From Linepithema humile (Eukaryota; Arthropoda; Insecta; Hymenoptera; Formicidae), in the NCBI RefSeq assembly GCF_040581485.1, contig NC_090131.1, positions 22,332,532 to 22,396,531 on the forward strand: DNA of 64,000 nt, given 5' to 3'. This document shows, one piece after another, positions 24,888-37,700 of the stretch. A model generated the notes under the pieces. It was not told the origin of the DNA and ran no database searches. It saw only the letters and a list, made by a program, of their open reading frames with translations. A program made the translations under genes and the position numbers. How positions within the stretch are numbered: position 1 is the first letter of the stretch; each line of letters starts with the position of its first letter.

Positions 24888-27800
24888 ATTGAACTAAACA
24901 TTGTTATAATATATTAATAAATTAAGCACGAAAATCCAGCTTGGGCTCTGTAGCTTGTTGTTAATAATTTATTTGAATAATTTGAGCCAATATTATATTT
25001 TTAATTTATAAAATATTTATTTAAATATTTTTTTAATTAGAAAAAAGAAATTAATACTTTTCCATAATTTTTAATTTATTATTTATTTCATTAGTGCTTT
25101 TTTATTTTATATTATTTTTATTTTGTTTTATATTATTTATATTTTTATTTATAATTTATAATATTTAGAACAAAATTTTGCAAATGCTGAATTTATCGCA
25201 TTAAGAAAGAGAGCTGTGAAAAAAAAGGAATACAAAAGAGAAAGAGAGAGAGAGAGGTGTTAAATTCGATTTTTTAGCGAATTTTTTGTTAAGTTAGGAA
25301 GCATCACAAGTACGTAATGTATTTGAAAATTGCGCACAGAACGATTTAAAACGCGTTCCTCTGAAAAAGATTAATAACGGAATTCCTGTGGTTTTTCCCT
25401 ACTTGTTCCTATGTCCGGCAAAACTGTCCACACGGACAAGTTTTATTTGACAAAATGAAATTCTCCGGCGGTTATCCGAGAATTTCATGACGTCGCTAGC
25501 CGAAGGTGATGTGCCGGCCATTTCGTCGTAACGGATGGAATTTTCTCACAAATTCAGGTTTTTTTCTTCATAATTCATTGCGTGCTATCATTTTAGCAAT
25601 TTTCGGATTTTTAGCACAAAATACTTAGTTCTGTTAGTTCATAAACGTATTTTTTTTTCTCCAAAACTGCATCCTTTTTTCTCCAAAAATGAATAAATGA
25701 TTCGAATTTTGCACAAGTTTTATCTTCGATAGTCTTATCTGTAGTTGTCGAACTATGTATATATTGTGTAAACCCTAATCCTAAAAGGGTTAATAGCACG
25801 ACAACGAGGCGGTTATATAGCTGTACATGTACATGCCGTGTTTCCGGTGGGAAATAACAAGTGTGACGACACTTCCATGTGTACCTCCGGGGCTGGCACC
25901 CTAGTTACAGTCACAATATTAAACAACTATAAACAGCGACGGCTATCTGCAGTATTGTTCGTAAGTTCACAAACGTAACTGGCGTGTGAGATGGAGAAAT
26001 CACTGTCCGTGCATTTTTTATGTGCATTTTAAATGTAGGTAAAGTTTAAAACTGAGCAAATCTCGTAAAAAAAATCTGTTTTACGTTTTCATGCACAACA
26101 TCTAAATATCAAACAGAGATGAGTGGAAAACAGCGCGTATATTTAAAATAAAATGGTGTTTCCATGCAGTTGCTTGAAAAACTGTCTTTTTAACGTGAGA
26201 TTTGTGTGACGGAATCCTCTAGTTCGCCGAGTGTGGCGAGTAAGCTGTTCTTTATCTAGCTTCTAAAGCTTTCACCATTTCACACAAAAAATTCAGAAAT
26301 TGCATTTAAAAAAGACTTCTTTGACATACACATTTTATTTAAATCGCAACACTTTTTGCCGCTCTTTTATTTGATTTATGAAATGTACACTACGATTCGT
26401 AAGGAAAATCCTTAAAGTACACGAGAAGAAAATTTTATATAAAAAATTATCATGATTCGGCAGTAGCCGCAGACCGTAAGAGGAATTATAAGTTTAAATA
26501 GCCATTATGTGAGAAACGTAGTAAAAATTTGTATAATTCTTTCACGGTTCGCGACTACTGGCCGTACATAGTAATTTTTGATATAAAATTTTCTCCGCAT
26601 AAGGTTGCGATAATCAATAATAGAAGTACGATGGTGGCGATTGTTCTCGAAATGTAACGCGCGTCCGAGTGAATTCCGACCAATCGGTAGTAGTAAATAC
26701 TATTTCCGAACACGAAGCGACTGGTCGTTGGAAACACCTGCGGCCCAGTGTCACGAACATTCGCTGCTCTACCCAACATCGTCATTGGTATCTAATTGAA
26801 TCTGCATCTCGCAGCACAAATTCGTAACGACCACTATTACAAATGGTCGGAAAATTAAAATGTCGCTCGTGAGCGATAAACAAATGCGTCGCGAACATCC
26901 ATAGAGAATAGCGAGCAGCTGCGTAGTCAATAAGCAAATGCGTCGCCATGCAGATTATGACTTGTTAGAAATATATAACTGTCTGTTTTATTCGCCAAAC
27001 AATACGATGAGTTTTATTCGTTAAATATATAAATAGAACACCGTTAATTATATTTGTCAAATATTTATTCACCAAATATTGTCACGAATTTTATTGGTAT
27101 ATATCCGCCAAATATTTATTCATTCGCTAAATATTATGTTCAATTAGAATGAATTTTATTTATTGATTCTAGACTAACAATAAGTACATCTTTTATTGCA
27201 TTCCCAATAACTCTTTGCATATACTCGAGAAAATGGGTCAAAGAAAACTATGACGTCGTTACCGACTGCATTCTTTACTGATGCCCCAATTTCGTTAAAA
27301 TTCTATTTCCTTTGAAGATATAATTTTATATAGAAGCCGTGTAAAGTCGCGGCGCATATGAAGTGTGTCTTCATTCGAAGCGGTCTGATAGAATCTACAT
27401 TTTAACTGGCCTTTACAAGAACGAAACCGCCCTATTTCGGCGCACACGAAGAGTAACAAACCGCGGATGAGAAAGTCCATCACCCTTCACTTCGCTCGTC
27501 CATTTGAGTCGGCTAACGCCAATCGCCGCTTTATCGAACAATCCGCTGTGCAATCATCGCCGCGCAGATGTTGGTAAAACGAGTTTACTGCGAGATCTCA
27601 AACGAATCGTCGCATCGATACGGTCACCTCATCTGCGTTTCTCATCGGTTCGCGATCGTATTGGATGTTTCACTTGGTCGGGTAGAAAAAAAAAAAAAAT
27701 TGGACAACCATCTGAAACGGACGGATTATCCATTTGCATGCGAATGCCTCGGTGATAGGATGAGGAGAAAATTCTATACGGTACGCATCGCACATATGGT

Positions 27801-30800
27801 CGATGATAGAATCGTATGGATGGTAATACGAGAAATTCAATTTGTCACATTTTTAATTCCACGTTTATAACTGAAACTAACTTCCGATTAGCTTAGCACT
27901 TTTACGCGCTACGTGACAACTTTACCTTATGATTATTATCTAACGTGAAAACAATATGTAATGGAAGACTTTAATACGACGTAAAAATCAATATGACTTG
28001 GAAACCCGATATGAAGCTTAATAATTCTCGTAATTACGTTACGTATACTTTATACAAATCACAATAGAGATGGCTGGATTTAATGAATGAGATTGTTCCT
28101 CGCAGGTCGACATCATTATGCCAGTCTTAAACAGCTATCGTGCTCTTTATTTATGTCCTTCTATCCGTCTTTCTATTCATGCACCCGTCATACACACACT
28201 AGAATCTTATGAGAGATCGATGACGGGGATACGACGATGATCATAATGCTACCCTCGGTTGAATAAATTTTCGTGCAGCGATATCATCAAGTTACCTAGA
28301 TTTTGCTTAGATCAATACTGCGCCGTTTACAACGAGTGTAATATGTCGCACAGTTTACAAAATTTTAGAACAATTTATAATGCAGTGCAATCGAAAAAAA
28401 TTTATATTAACCCTTTAAATATGATTTGTGTACCACAATATATGCTCTATTACGTATTTCTTTTGAAAACTTTCAATTAACAAAGTATCTATGATTGAAT
28501 TATATAAATTATTAATATTGGATGTGAATTATTTATGACTAAGGTATGAATGGTAGTACATTAACTTTCGAACTTGACTGTGTGATTTGAAATAATATAT
28601 CTTTCTTTAACCTAGATGTGTATAATGTTTCAGGTGACTTGTGTGATGGGAACTCGTGTACGCGCTTACAACTACATGTAAGTACCCTCGTTCGTTATCT
28701 GCCTTCGTGCGAGCTTAGGTTTAGGTGCATGTGCGGTTTGTAGCGCGTTCTACGATAACATCTCTCTTTTATATATGCGCCTTTGGCTCAAGGATGTTTT
28801 GCCTAGCGTGCAAGTAATACACGTGCAAAGTAGACGACTGTAATTCTCCGGTACCATTCTATAGAGGTCTCATGTTTTTATCGAGCTTTATAGACTATCT
28901 GCTCTTCTTTGACCGCGTAATAAAGCTTTACAAATGCAAAACTGCGCATTTTAGGTATGCAAGAATGTCAAATTGAAATACGTGCACCGACAGTTTAAGC
29001 TCGCAATATATTTTTCTCTTTTAATTTTGTAACGTTCTGAATAATTAATCTTTTATCTCTCTTCTGCAATATATATAAGTTTTGTACTATAGTATGCAGG
29101 CAATGCATTTAATTATATGGTATATGTAATAGTGTTTCTTTACTATGTTGAAAATATTACATAAAATTTTAAAAGAGCAAAGATCTCAATATCGAATCTC
29201 TTGTTTAATCGTCTTGTTTAAATTTTTTATTTAAATACTTTTGTGAAAAATATTTAGAGAAAATTGTGAAGAAATTACGAAAATATGGAAAGCCTAATAG
29301 TAAAATGGAAAAAAAGGACTTTTATTTAAAACTTTAAAAGAACTTAATATCACTGATAAAGCAGCAAACACAAATAAAAGCGCTATTAACTCTGCAACAT
29401 GTACGTAGAATTCGATATCTATTTGCATTATCATCCAACAATGGGCGCTATGTTTTATGCATGAACGCAAAAACGTTCGAACAATTTGTCTCTGCCCGGC
29501 GGTCTAGGCTCAATCTACAACGTTTCTCCGTCTTTTTCGATTTTCCTCTCTGTCCAGATTGCGCACTGAGGCAGAGAGAGAAGGGAATAATATCAATCCC
29601 AGCGCGTCGAAATAATTCGCGAAATCGGCCGCAGCCTCAAAAAAGACCGGTTCCAGATTTTACCTTCCACGAGATCCGATTTGCATGCAAATCTGCCTGA
29701 ACCCGGATCCGTGCCCACTCGTACGATTATATTGTCGTGCGTTTGCATTGTCCTTTTCGAGATTTCGAAGGGTGAAAAGTTACCGTTTTAGGGGAAGGAT
29801 TGGATTATACCACCGGAAAACTTCGATACATTTCGTTTGTAAAGTATCGGAAGATAGTACGATAGAACGGACAATCGTTTTATGCACGATTTCACAAAAA
29901 AACTCCGACATTCTTTTTATAGAATAACATTTTTATTTTTATTTTTTTATTGATTTTTTTCACAAACATTGAATTTTTTTCTTCGGTATCTTTGTCTACC
30001 ACTTAAGTATTTCTAATAGATAACTCTTTTTATTTATTACATCTATCATGATCGTTATACTTGTTAGTCGTTCGATACGAGAGAAAACGACTTTGATCGT
30101 GCTTGACTTTCTTGATTTGTTAAATGCCAGAAATCTGTCGCGGTTTTGTCTTGTATTTTTTTCGCGAACAGCACGTAATGGTCACACAGGCTATTAGTTA
30201 CAATCGCGACGTAGAACACGAGTGCGATTAACTGTCAACAATCGATCGAGTAGTGTAATGTAATACACTCTCATTCATTGACACGTTTGCGCGTGCTATT
30301 CAAGCATAACTAGCATCTGGTTACTGTGAGCTTGGGTCAAGTAGTCTTGATTAAGCCACTTCGATGTAATTAACTGCACCTCCAGAATTTGCTGCTACTG
30401 ATGCGGCTCATTGTCAGTTCGATTTTGAGTATCGATCAGTTAACACGGTTGTTGCGCTTTGATTCGATCATCATTGAGTCGCGTCGCGAGTTACAACTGA
30501 CAACGAGTCCTAGGTTGAATTTAATTAGCCTACAATCTCCACATTTTCTCTCTTTCCAAGCATATTGAAAAGTTAATGTTCACAAAACTCATTGGCGAAT
30601 TGTTATTAAAACTTGTAGTTAAGAATTTTCCAACTTTCTGGATTTTGAACTAACATTTTGCAGTTGAAACTAATATAGAGACTCCCAACGTTTAATTTCT
30701 GATTAATGCAATCACTTTAAGCTTTCTCCAAAAACTAATCTTGAGAAAAACGAAATTTTTTTTTGGTCCCGTCGCTTGGTGACCTACGCTATAAGTAAGG

Positions 30801-33800
30801 GTCTTCGAGAATCGGTTCTCGGGTACTGGTACTCGGTTGTTCATTTCCGCTAAGGGTTCGGGATGGTTCGGGATGGTCGTATCAGTGCTTCCTCTGTAAC
30901 GGAAGTGTCGCGAAGGAGAGCGAGGGTTCTGGCGTTAGAAGTTGATTGTTCCGGTCTCATGCGGTATGTAAATCTTCCCAACATCGCCCAGAAATTCTCT
31001 CTCTCTCTTTCTCTCTCTAGCATCTCCTGTTTGCGTTCTCGTTCTTTTTCCTTCTCCGTCCAAAATTCAAACCTCGCTGCTGACTCCCGTCTTTCCTTCG
31101 TCAGAATTTTTTCTTCGCAATTTATCGACGTGGAGAATTTTTGCTACGGTATTGACGTGGAATTTCTCCGCTCGGTGAGAGATTTATCGTGGATGTTAAG
31201 ATTAATGATCGCGGTCGCATTTACGCTTAGGTAAATGTTAAAGGGGACGCGTTTAAATGATTTAAAGAATTTTTTTCAAGAGATCGTTGATCAAAAATAG
31301 GAAATAATATTCGATCGTTCGAATTCGAATTTTACCAATTTAATCTCCGTTATTTATTTAATGCACATATAGCTTTTATATTGTTAATTTTGTGAAATAT
31401 ATATACAAATATTTAAAAATTTAAGAAAAATTGAAAGTTAATACAATCAACAAACAGGATACAAATCGGATACAAAAGGAAGAATGGTATAACTTCTTTG
31501 TAATTTTCTATTAAAATGCCACTGGAAATCTCCCGAATACTTTGCTTTCTTTAGATTGATAATCTAAAAGAATGCTTTCTCTCTCCAATTTAGTTGCTTA
31601 TTTTCCGGCGATATGCGAAATTTTCACTGCAATTGAAAAATATTCAATTTTTCTGGTTTAGATTGATCTTTAGTTATTTATGTTTGTGCTTTTATAATCA
31701 TCGATCACTTTTTCTATATTTTAAATTGAAGGGAATTGCTTTTCCCGTTACGCTTGTTGTACTATTGAGCATTCGAAACACGTAAAATTAGTTCTATTGA
31801 TTATTCTCTTGACAGCAGGAGCACGCATTGATTCGTGCGATACGAACTAGATAGTACAATGGCGGGGCAAGAGGGGAGGGATAATTTCTCTCGTGGTTAA
31901 ATCGTGGCAAGTTCACGCCGCGTGTCTGGAGTTACTTCTCGAAATTGTCGAGTCGCACGACAGCCTGCTCCAAGCTGTGATACGCTTCGTAAGCCGATCG
32001 CGATTGTCTCAAGGAGCGAAATAGAAGGGAGAATTTCAATAGCTAGCTTTTGTGCAGTTATCGCGTTAGTGTGCTTAACCTTTGCCTTATCGCAGCGCAT
32101 CGTGAACGATAAGTTGTACTTAACAATCAAAAGGTTTACAATAATAAAAATTTATAAAGAAAAATCGAATAAAGAAAGAAGCAAAGAAAAACCTATGAAA
32201 ACAGAAGAATTGATTTTTGTAAAATAATTCTAAATTCTTATCTCACAATTCTCTCGATAAGAAAGTCTATTAATTTTCTTATAAAGTTTTATTTACAACG
32301 CAGTTGATGCAATTTCTTATTCGAATAAGTAAAAGTATGTAAGCAATATGACAATTAAGTAAACATATCTCTTTCCAGCTTGGCGACATTTAAAGCACGA
32401 CGAAAAACGCAATTAACTTCTTACTCCAAATTTTGCATACATTTCGTTCTGATAATGTGTATGTACATAAGCAAATTACTCTATAATGATTTATTCAATA
32501 AGGTATCTCTTCATTATCCGAAAATGTTAAATAATACTTCAAAAAGTAGAAAATCAATATTAATTTTCTTATTGAAATTTTAATTGAAGTTTCAAGAGCA
32601 ATTCGAACAGCGGAAATATCGCAGTAATGAATCTACAATATATGCATGGAAGAGGCTTTCGAAAAAGATAATATCATTATAAGTGAGTTGTACTTGAATC
32701 TAAATATGTTTTTTTGTACGAATTTAACTGTCGGGTCAGGTATAATCATGTGTGCAGATATATTTTGCGGATATTTGCCACGTAGCTATTTCACCTTGCA
32801 ACTCGTTGTTCGTATTGCGATAGGCAGCCGCAACACCGCAGTGGGGTTGCTGCTGACTATGTGAGAACGGCTTTGTCGAATAAGCGAAAAGAGAAAAACG
32901 AAGATACTCGTTCAGCAATTTTGCACGTTGCCTAGCGCAATTGTAGTCCATTTAGAGTTAATGCACGTTACAGAAATGTGCATGTTTCTATGGAAAAAAA
33001 TTCTTCAACAATCCTCGCCTCTGTGATGCAAATTTTTCAAAGACTTGCGTTTTAAGAATATTGTGATATTTCAAGCACGTACTAGCAAGTGTACTTATTG
33101 TCGCAAAATATATATTAATTTTAAATCGATATTCGCATGAATAGTTTTCAATAGATGAGAGAATTGTGGGGTTTTGAGAGAAACATTACGCAATGGATAT
33201 GTTTTTTTTTCTTTCTCAAAGCTGATTAAACATTGAAATAATCAAAAATTTGATCCGCATCAATTAGAAGGTTTTTTTTTTAAATATTTACACATGTATT
33301 ACGTATTATTTGTATATTTACTTGATACATCAAATTCAATTTCTTAAACGAGATCGAAGCGAAAGAAAAAAAACATTACGTACCAGTATTCTTCGTCTTT
33401 TTTATCGAGTATATTTGTCGAGAGGGATGTAGCTTCTTCAGTCGCGATTCCAGAAGCGCAATAATTTACACTCTACACACGGGCGTTGCTTATGGTGCGT
33501 GTTACCGGCTTCGGCATAAAGGGAGGATATCAGACTGTTTTGTCAACGCGTTATTTATGGCTCGTTGTAGTATATTGATTCGCTCTCATACGGTTGAGTT
33601 CCCCTTTCGCGATTTCACGTGCGTGTTTGTACATACTATAGCACCCAGAAGGGTAACGAGCACTATACAGAATAATTTGTTGTGCCACGAAACAATTCGC
33701 GAAATTGATCAAATGTAATCAATGATGAAAAATTTAATTGATTGTTTAGAAATGTATTATTTTAGACAATATATATATATTAACATTTTCATATGTATAT

Positions 33801-35950
33801 ACAAAATATGAAAGTTTTTTTACATATCTGCTTTCGTTTTTTCTCTTCTTTTTTTAGAATATAAAAAAAATTTTATAAAATGTCTAAGACTTTGAGTTTT
33901 GTTAGAGATGATAAGCAATAAATTGAAGAGGGATTTTATACGGAAGAAAGATGATGTAAATTTTCGGTTTGCTAAAAAAAATTTCTTGTGTTAAAAATGG
34001 ATGTGACCGAGACATGGCTGTTGAAATACGTCTACAATAATAGAGCTGCGCCATTTCTAAACGACTCCTTTGAGAGTTCAGAAATATAAATTCACAGCGA
34101 ACTTTCTACTTTCTCTGGTAAGACTTTATCGCCTGGATAAGACAAACCCGGGAACACGAAAGTAGCATCGAAAAGTTTCTGCTTCAAGGAGAAGACGACA
34201 CTATCGTTGTTCAATATTAGATGTTCTTTGCGGATGGAAAACGTTACAATGCAAAGTGTTTGATAAGATTATGCTTGTGCTGTTCTCTGCAATTTCTCCG
34301 CGACATCTTGGCATTTAAACGAGAAAAAAATTAGATGCATATTTTTATCATTTGCCAAACATTTGTATTTATTAAAAAATCGATTTTAACGTTTTGACGT
34401 CATTGCTGTCGACATTTTTCAATTTTTAGTGTTAAATATTAACTTTAATTACGGAAAAATTCTACTATCTATTTTATTCAATCTATATTCCGTAAATTCA
34501 TATAACTTATAATGATTTTCAGTTTGTAACCGTTAATATAGCATGCATATGTCACTTTTTATATGAAAGATATTTCAATAGAAATTTCTATACAAGTTTC
34601 CTTCTTTCTCGCAGAATTTGATTGCTCGGTTAAACAACGAAATCATTCGGGAGAATTCAGTTCCGTATTCGTGTAGTACACGGTGCAATCAGTTGCTCCT
34701 TTGCTTCGACATTTCGTTTACCTTGAAATGATTCAGAGTCGCGTTCGTTCTATTGCATTTTTGAAGTATCGAGGGAATACAGGACATATCAAAAGCACAC
34801 GCGATCTCGAAAGTATTTGAGATTGATTTTTTAAGAGAGTAGTCGTATTAAATAATTTTTTAACTTTTGATCTTATTTTTAATGCTATTAGTTTTGCAAT
34901 TGCGTACAGTCTACACACATATGCAAGGACATATAAAAAATTAAAATCTCTGTACTTTCTTAGCAAATTTGTAATATTTGAATAATTGAAGTACAATTAA
35001 TTTTCTTATAAAATATTAACGAATTTAGATTCACAATATATATTCGTTATATCTGTCGGGGCCCTCCACAAACGCTTATCTTTTTTAAGTTTGGAAGTCG
35101 CATATAATAAAAAGTAGGTCGAGTGATGGAGGTGCGACCCTGCAAAGAAAGAGTGCCTGAGCAGATGATACTCATTTAGAGGACGAGCCCGAGAGGACAG
35201 GCTTATTTGGGAAGCGGACATGCTTCTAAGTCGATGACGTAAAATTCAATTATGCTTCCGGTGTCTGGAAGAGAATTATCTCAAGAACGATCTCGACACC
35301 CATCGACTGAGTTACTCGAAGAAGATTTTCATTACAAATTGAGTTACAGCAGAATTTCAATCTCCACCACCGATAATCGAATCGTAATCGCACTGGAGAT
35401 GATGCGGAAGCAGGTTTTGCTAATGAAGATATTTCTTCCGTAATGAATATAAGGGTATCGAGTAATTAGGGCATCGATCGATCAAGTTTTATAAATAGGT
35501 ATGAGTTCCTAAATTAATATTTTTGTTATAGGTATTGTTCATTTCTAAATTTATTTCTCAACAAATTTAGTAAATCTGTGCATTGTATTAGTAAAGAAAT
35601 ATTCGTCATCTAATAGTGAATCGAATCAGGATGCTGTAAAGTTATCTTTTTTATTGCGAGACTCTGAGAACGTTGTAGAATATGAGGATATTCCGAAATT
35701 ATGATTACTTTTTTGAAATGAAATAATTATTTCAGAGAATCAGAATAAAAAATAGTTTTAGCTATAAAATAAATAAATCTTGAAATCACTTATTTAGTTA
35801 TAAACTAGTTTTTAATTAAAATTTTAGATATTAAATTGGATGATAGAAATTATTGGCAGTATTAAAAAACAAAGCTTTGTTAACTGGAAAAACTGAAAGC
35901 TTCAATGCTTTGTTATCGTTAAAAAAAGAAGAAGCATTATAATTTTAAAC

Positions 35951-36233
35951 ATTATAACTTTTATTTTATAAAAAATTAAAATATTTCAATAAATTTAAAT
36001 ACAAAGTGTTGTAATTTCTTTTTCATAAGAAACAAACAACTATTTTCAAATTTTAAAAAAATTTGAAAACTAGAGATTGCGACTTTTATTTTTACAGAAA
36101 ACAAAGGTACTTTTATCAATAAATTTGAGGACTAAATGTTGTGATTTCTTTTTTACAAAAAAAACCAGCTTCCATTCTCTGAGTGGAAAAACAAAAAATA
36201 TTTAAAAACTAAACTGTGATTTCTTTTCTACAA
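35951..36233. repeat. Degenerate array of ~65-bp units
   Basis: A motif resembling TTGTGATTTCTTTTTTACAA recurs five times, starting near 35951, 36009, 36077, 36139 and 36214, at spacings of 58, 68, 62 and 75 bp. The copies at 36009 and 36139 are also alike upstream, sharing TCAATAAATTT. Copies are clearly diverged. The local sequence is T- and A-rich, which weakens the case, but the ordered recurrence with similar flanks supports an old tandem array. Confidence 0.55.
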
Positions 36234-37029
36234 AAAAGCCAAGACTGATGATATAGAGTAATATATCAATGTTTGCACAAAAAACAACAATAGACGACTG
36301 ACGCGGATGAATAAACGCAGTTGTGCAGGACATATTTCCTCTACACACACGTATGCATTTTGATCAAACTGGTAGCCCAATATTTTTAATACAAACGCGT
36401 ATGTAGGAAATATCTTTCACCATATAGTAGTAGTTTGTTGCATCATACAGATACTGTTGTTGCAAAAATGTTCTTATTTATTTTTCGATAGATTAAAATA
36501 TGCGCTCTTGTTAAAATTATTCGTTTATTTTTTTAGTTAAAATATGTGACACCATTTCAAACGTTTATCAATTTTACATATATATTGAGAAAAGTCCGAA
36601 AAAAGTAACAAAATACATCCACGAATCTTTGATAAGTTTTTAAAAAACTTATAATAAACACTTTTATCTCCTTTTTGAATAACAACACTTTCTTTTGACG
36701 TAGATGTATAGTGAACTGTCAAGTATAGATCACGCAGTCTTTTTACTAACTTGAGACCAACTTGTTCTGCCTTTCGTTACACAATGCGACATTTCGGCTA
36801 CCGTGTACGTAAAATCCAGAACAGGCTAATATCACTGGTAAAAATGTATACTTTATTATACACACACTTTATTTTGTTTAATTTTGTATCGGATAAGAAA
36901 TAGTTTCTTAGATTTTACATAGATTTTTTAGAGACTACTAGAGTAAATAGAATAGAGACTACATATGTCAAGGAAAGTCTGTTTAAAAGATTGAAAAGAA
37001 AACAAAGAACAGTCAGAGATCGATGAATT

Positions 37030-37700
37030 TCGAACTCCCCCCTCCAACCATAATACCTTAATCCTTGGATGCAGACGAAGTCTCACAATTAAAATAGGTC
37101 GGAACCAGTCTCGCCGACACTCGCGAGAGTCTAGAGCACGCGGCCGCGATGGGATATATGATCCGCAAAATTTCCCGTGCGGGGGAAGCAACTCGATTTT
37201 CGACAATCAGCGCATACCGAACGAGCGAGCAAGATCGATAGACAATTTAAGTAGTGCATGCTTGACTTTGAATAGGACATACCCAGTATGTCCATGACTG
37301 AATCCCGTAACGGCTTGCGCTCGTGCTAGTGGCGACAGTAGTACTGGTCCGTATCGGTCAGACTTCGCTAGTCGGAGACCGCCACCACCACCACCGCAAC
37401 TCTGCGTCTGCCCCACCAACGCGAGGCGCGCGCGTCCCCCGTCAGAGGAATGGGCGTGCTTGCCGGCGCGGAAGGGCTGGAGAGGGGGGGGGGGGGTTAG
37501 AAAAATGTTCAGTTCCTCTCTGGAGGTACGCGGTTCCCTTCCACTCTCATCCGCAATATTTTTGCCGTCCCTATAACCGACATGATCGGCCTTCCTATGG
37601 AATAGGACGGGATGGAACGTGACATGATGCCTCTCGATATGGAGAACGAAGAATGGAATGTTGGGGGATGGGTGACGGCAAAGCTTGTACAGCCGGTTAA
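37030..37700. other. GC- and CpG-rich island in the long intron
   Basis: This segment is far more GC-rich than its surroundings. It contains CCACCACCACCACC at about 37382-37395, GCGCGCGC near 37428, and a run of 13 G at 37484-37496. Long open frames appear on both strands because stop codons are rare in it. The longest (241 codons, minus, 37932-37207) starts at TTG and has no internal Met until three residues from its end, so I do not treat it as a gene. It could be a promoter, an enhancer or a non-coding exon. Confidence 0.5.

Larger units (their letters stand above)
24316..24964. mobile_element. 649-bp palindrome: two head-to-head retroelement 3' ends (Penelope-like candidate)
   Basis: The left arm 24316-24633 is the reverse complement of the right arm 24647-24964, 318 bp each around a 13-bp spacer (24634-24646). 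I found no mismatch when comparing the arms by eye, and their translated frames are identical outside the spacer. Each arm, read outward from the centre, holds the last 45 codons of a frame, a stop, an AT-rich tail, a hammerhead-like core, and an end reading TTGGGCTCTGTAGCTTGTTG. Penelope-like elements are known to carry hammerhead motifs near their ends and to insert as truncated, tandem or inverted copies, so that family is my preferred reading. No reverse transcriptase or GIY-YIG domain is left to prove it. I saw no clear target-site duplication. Confidence 0.6.
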
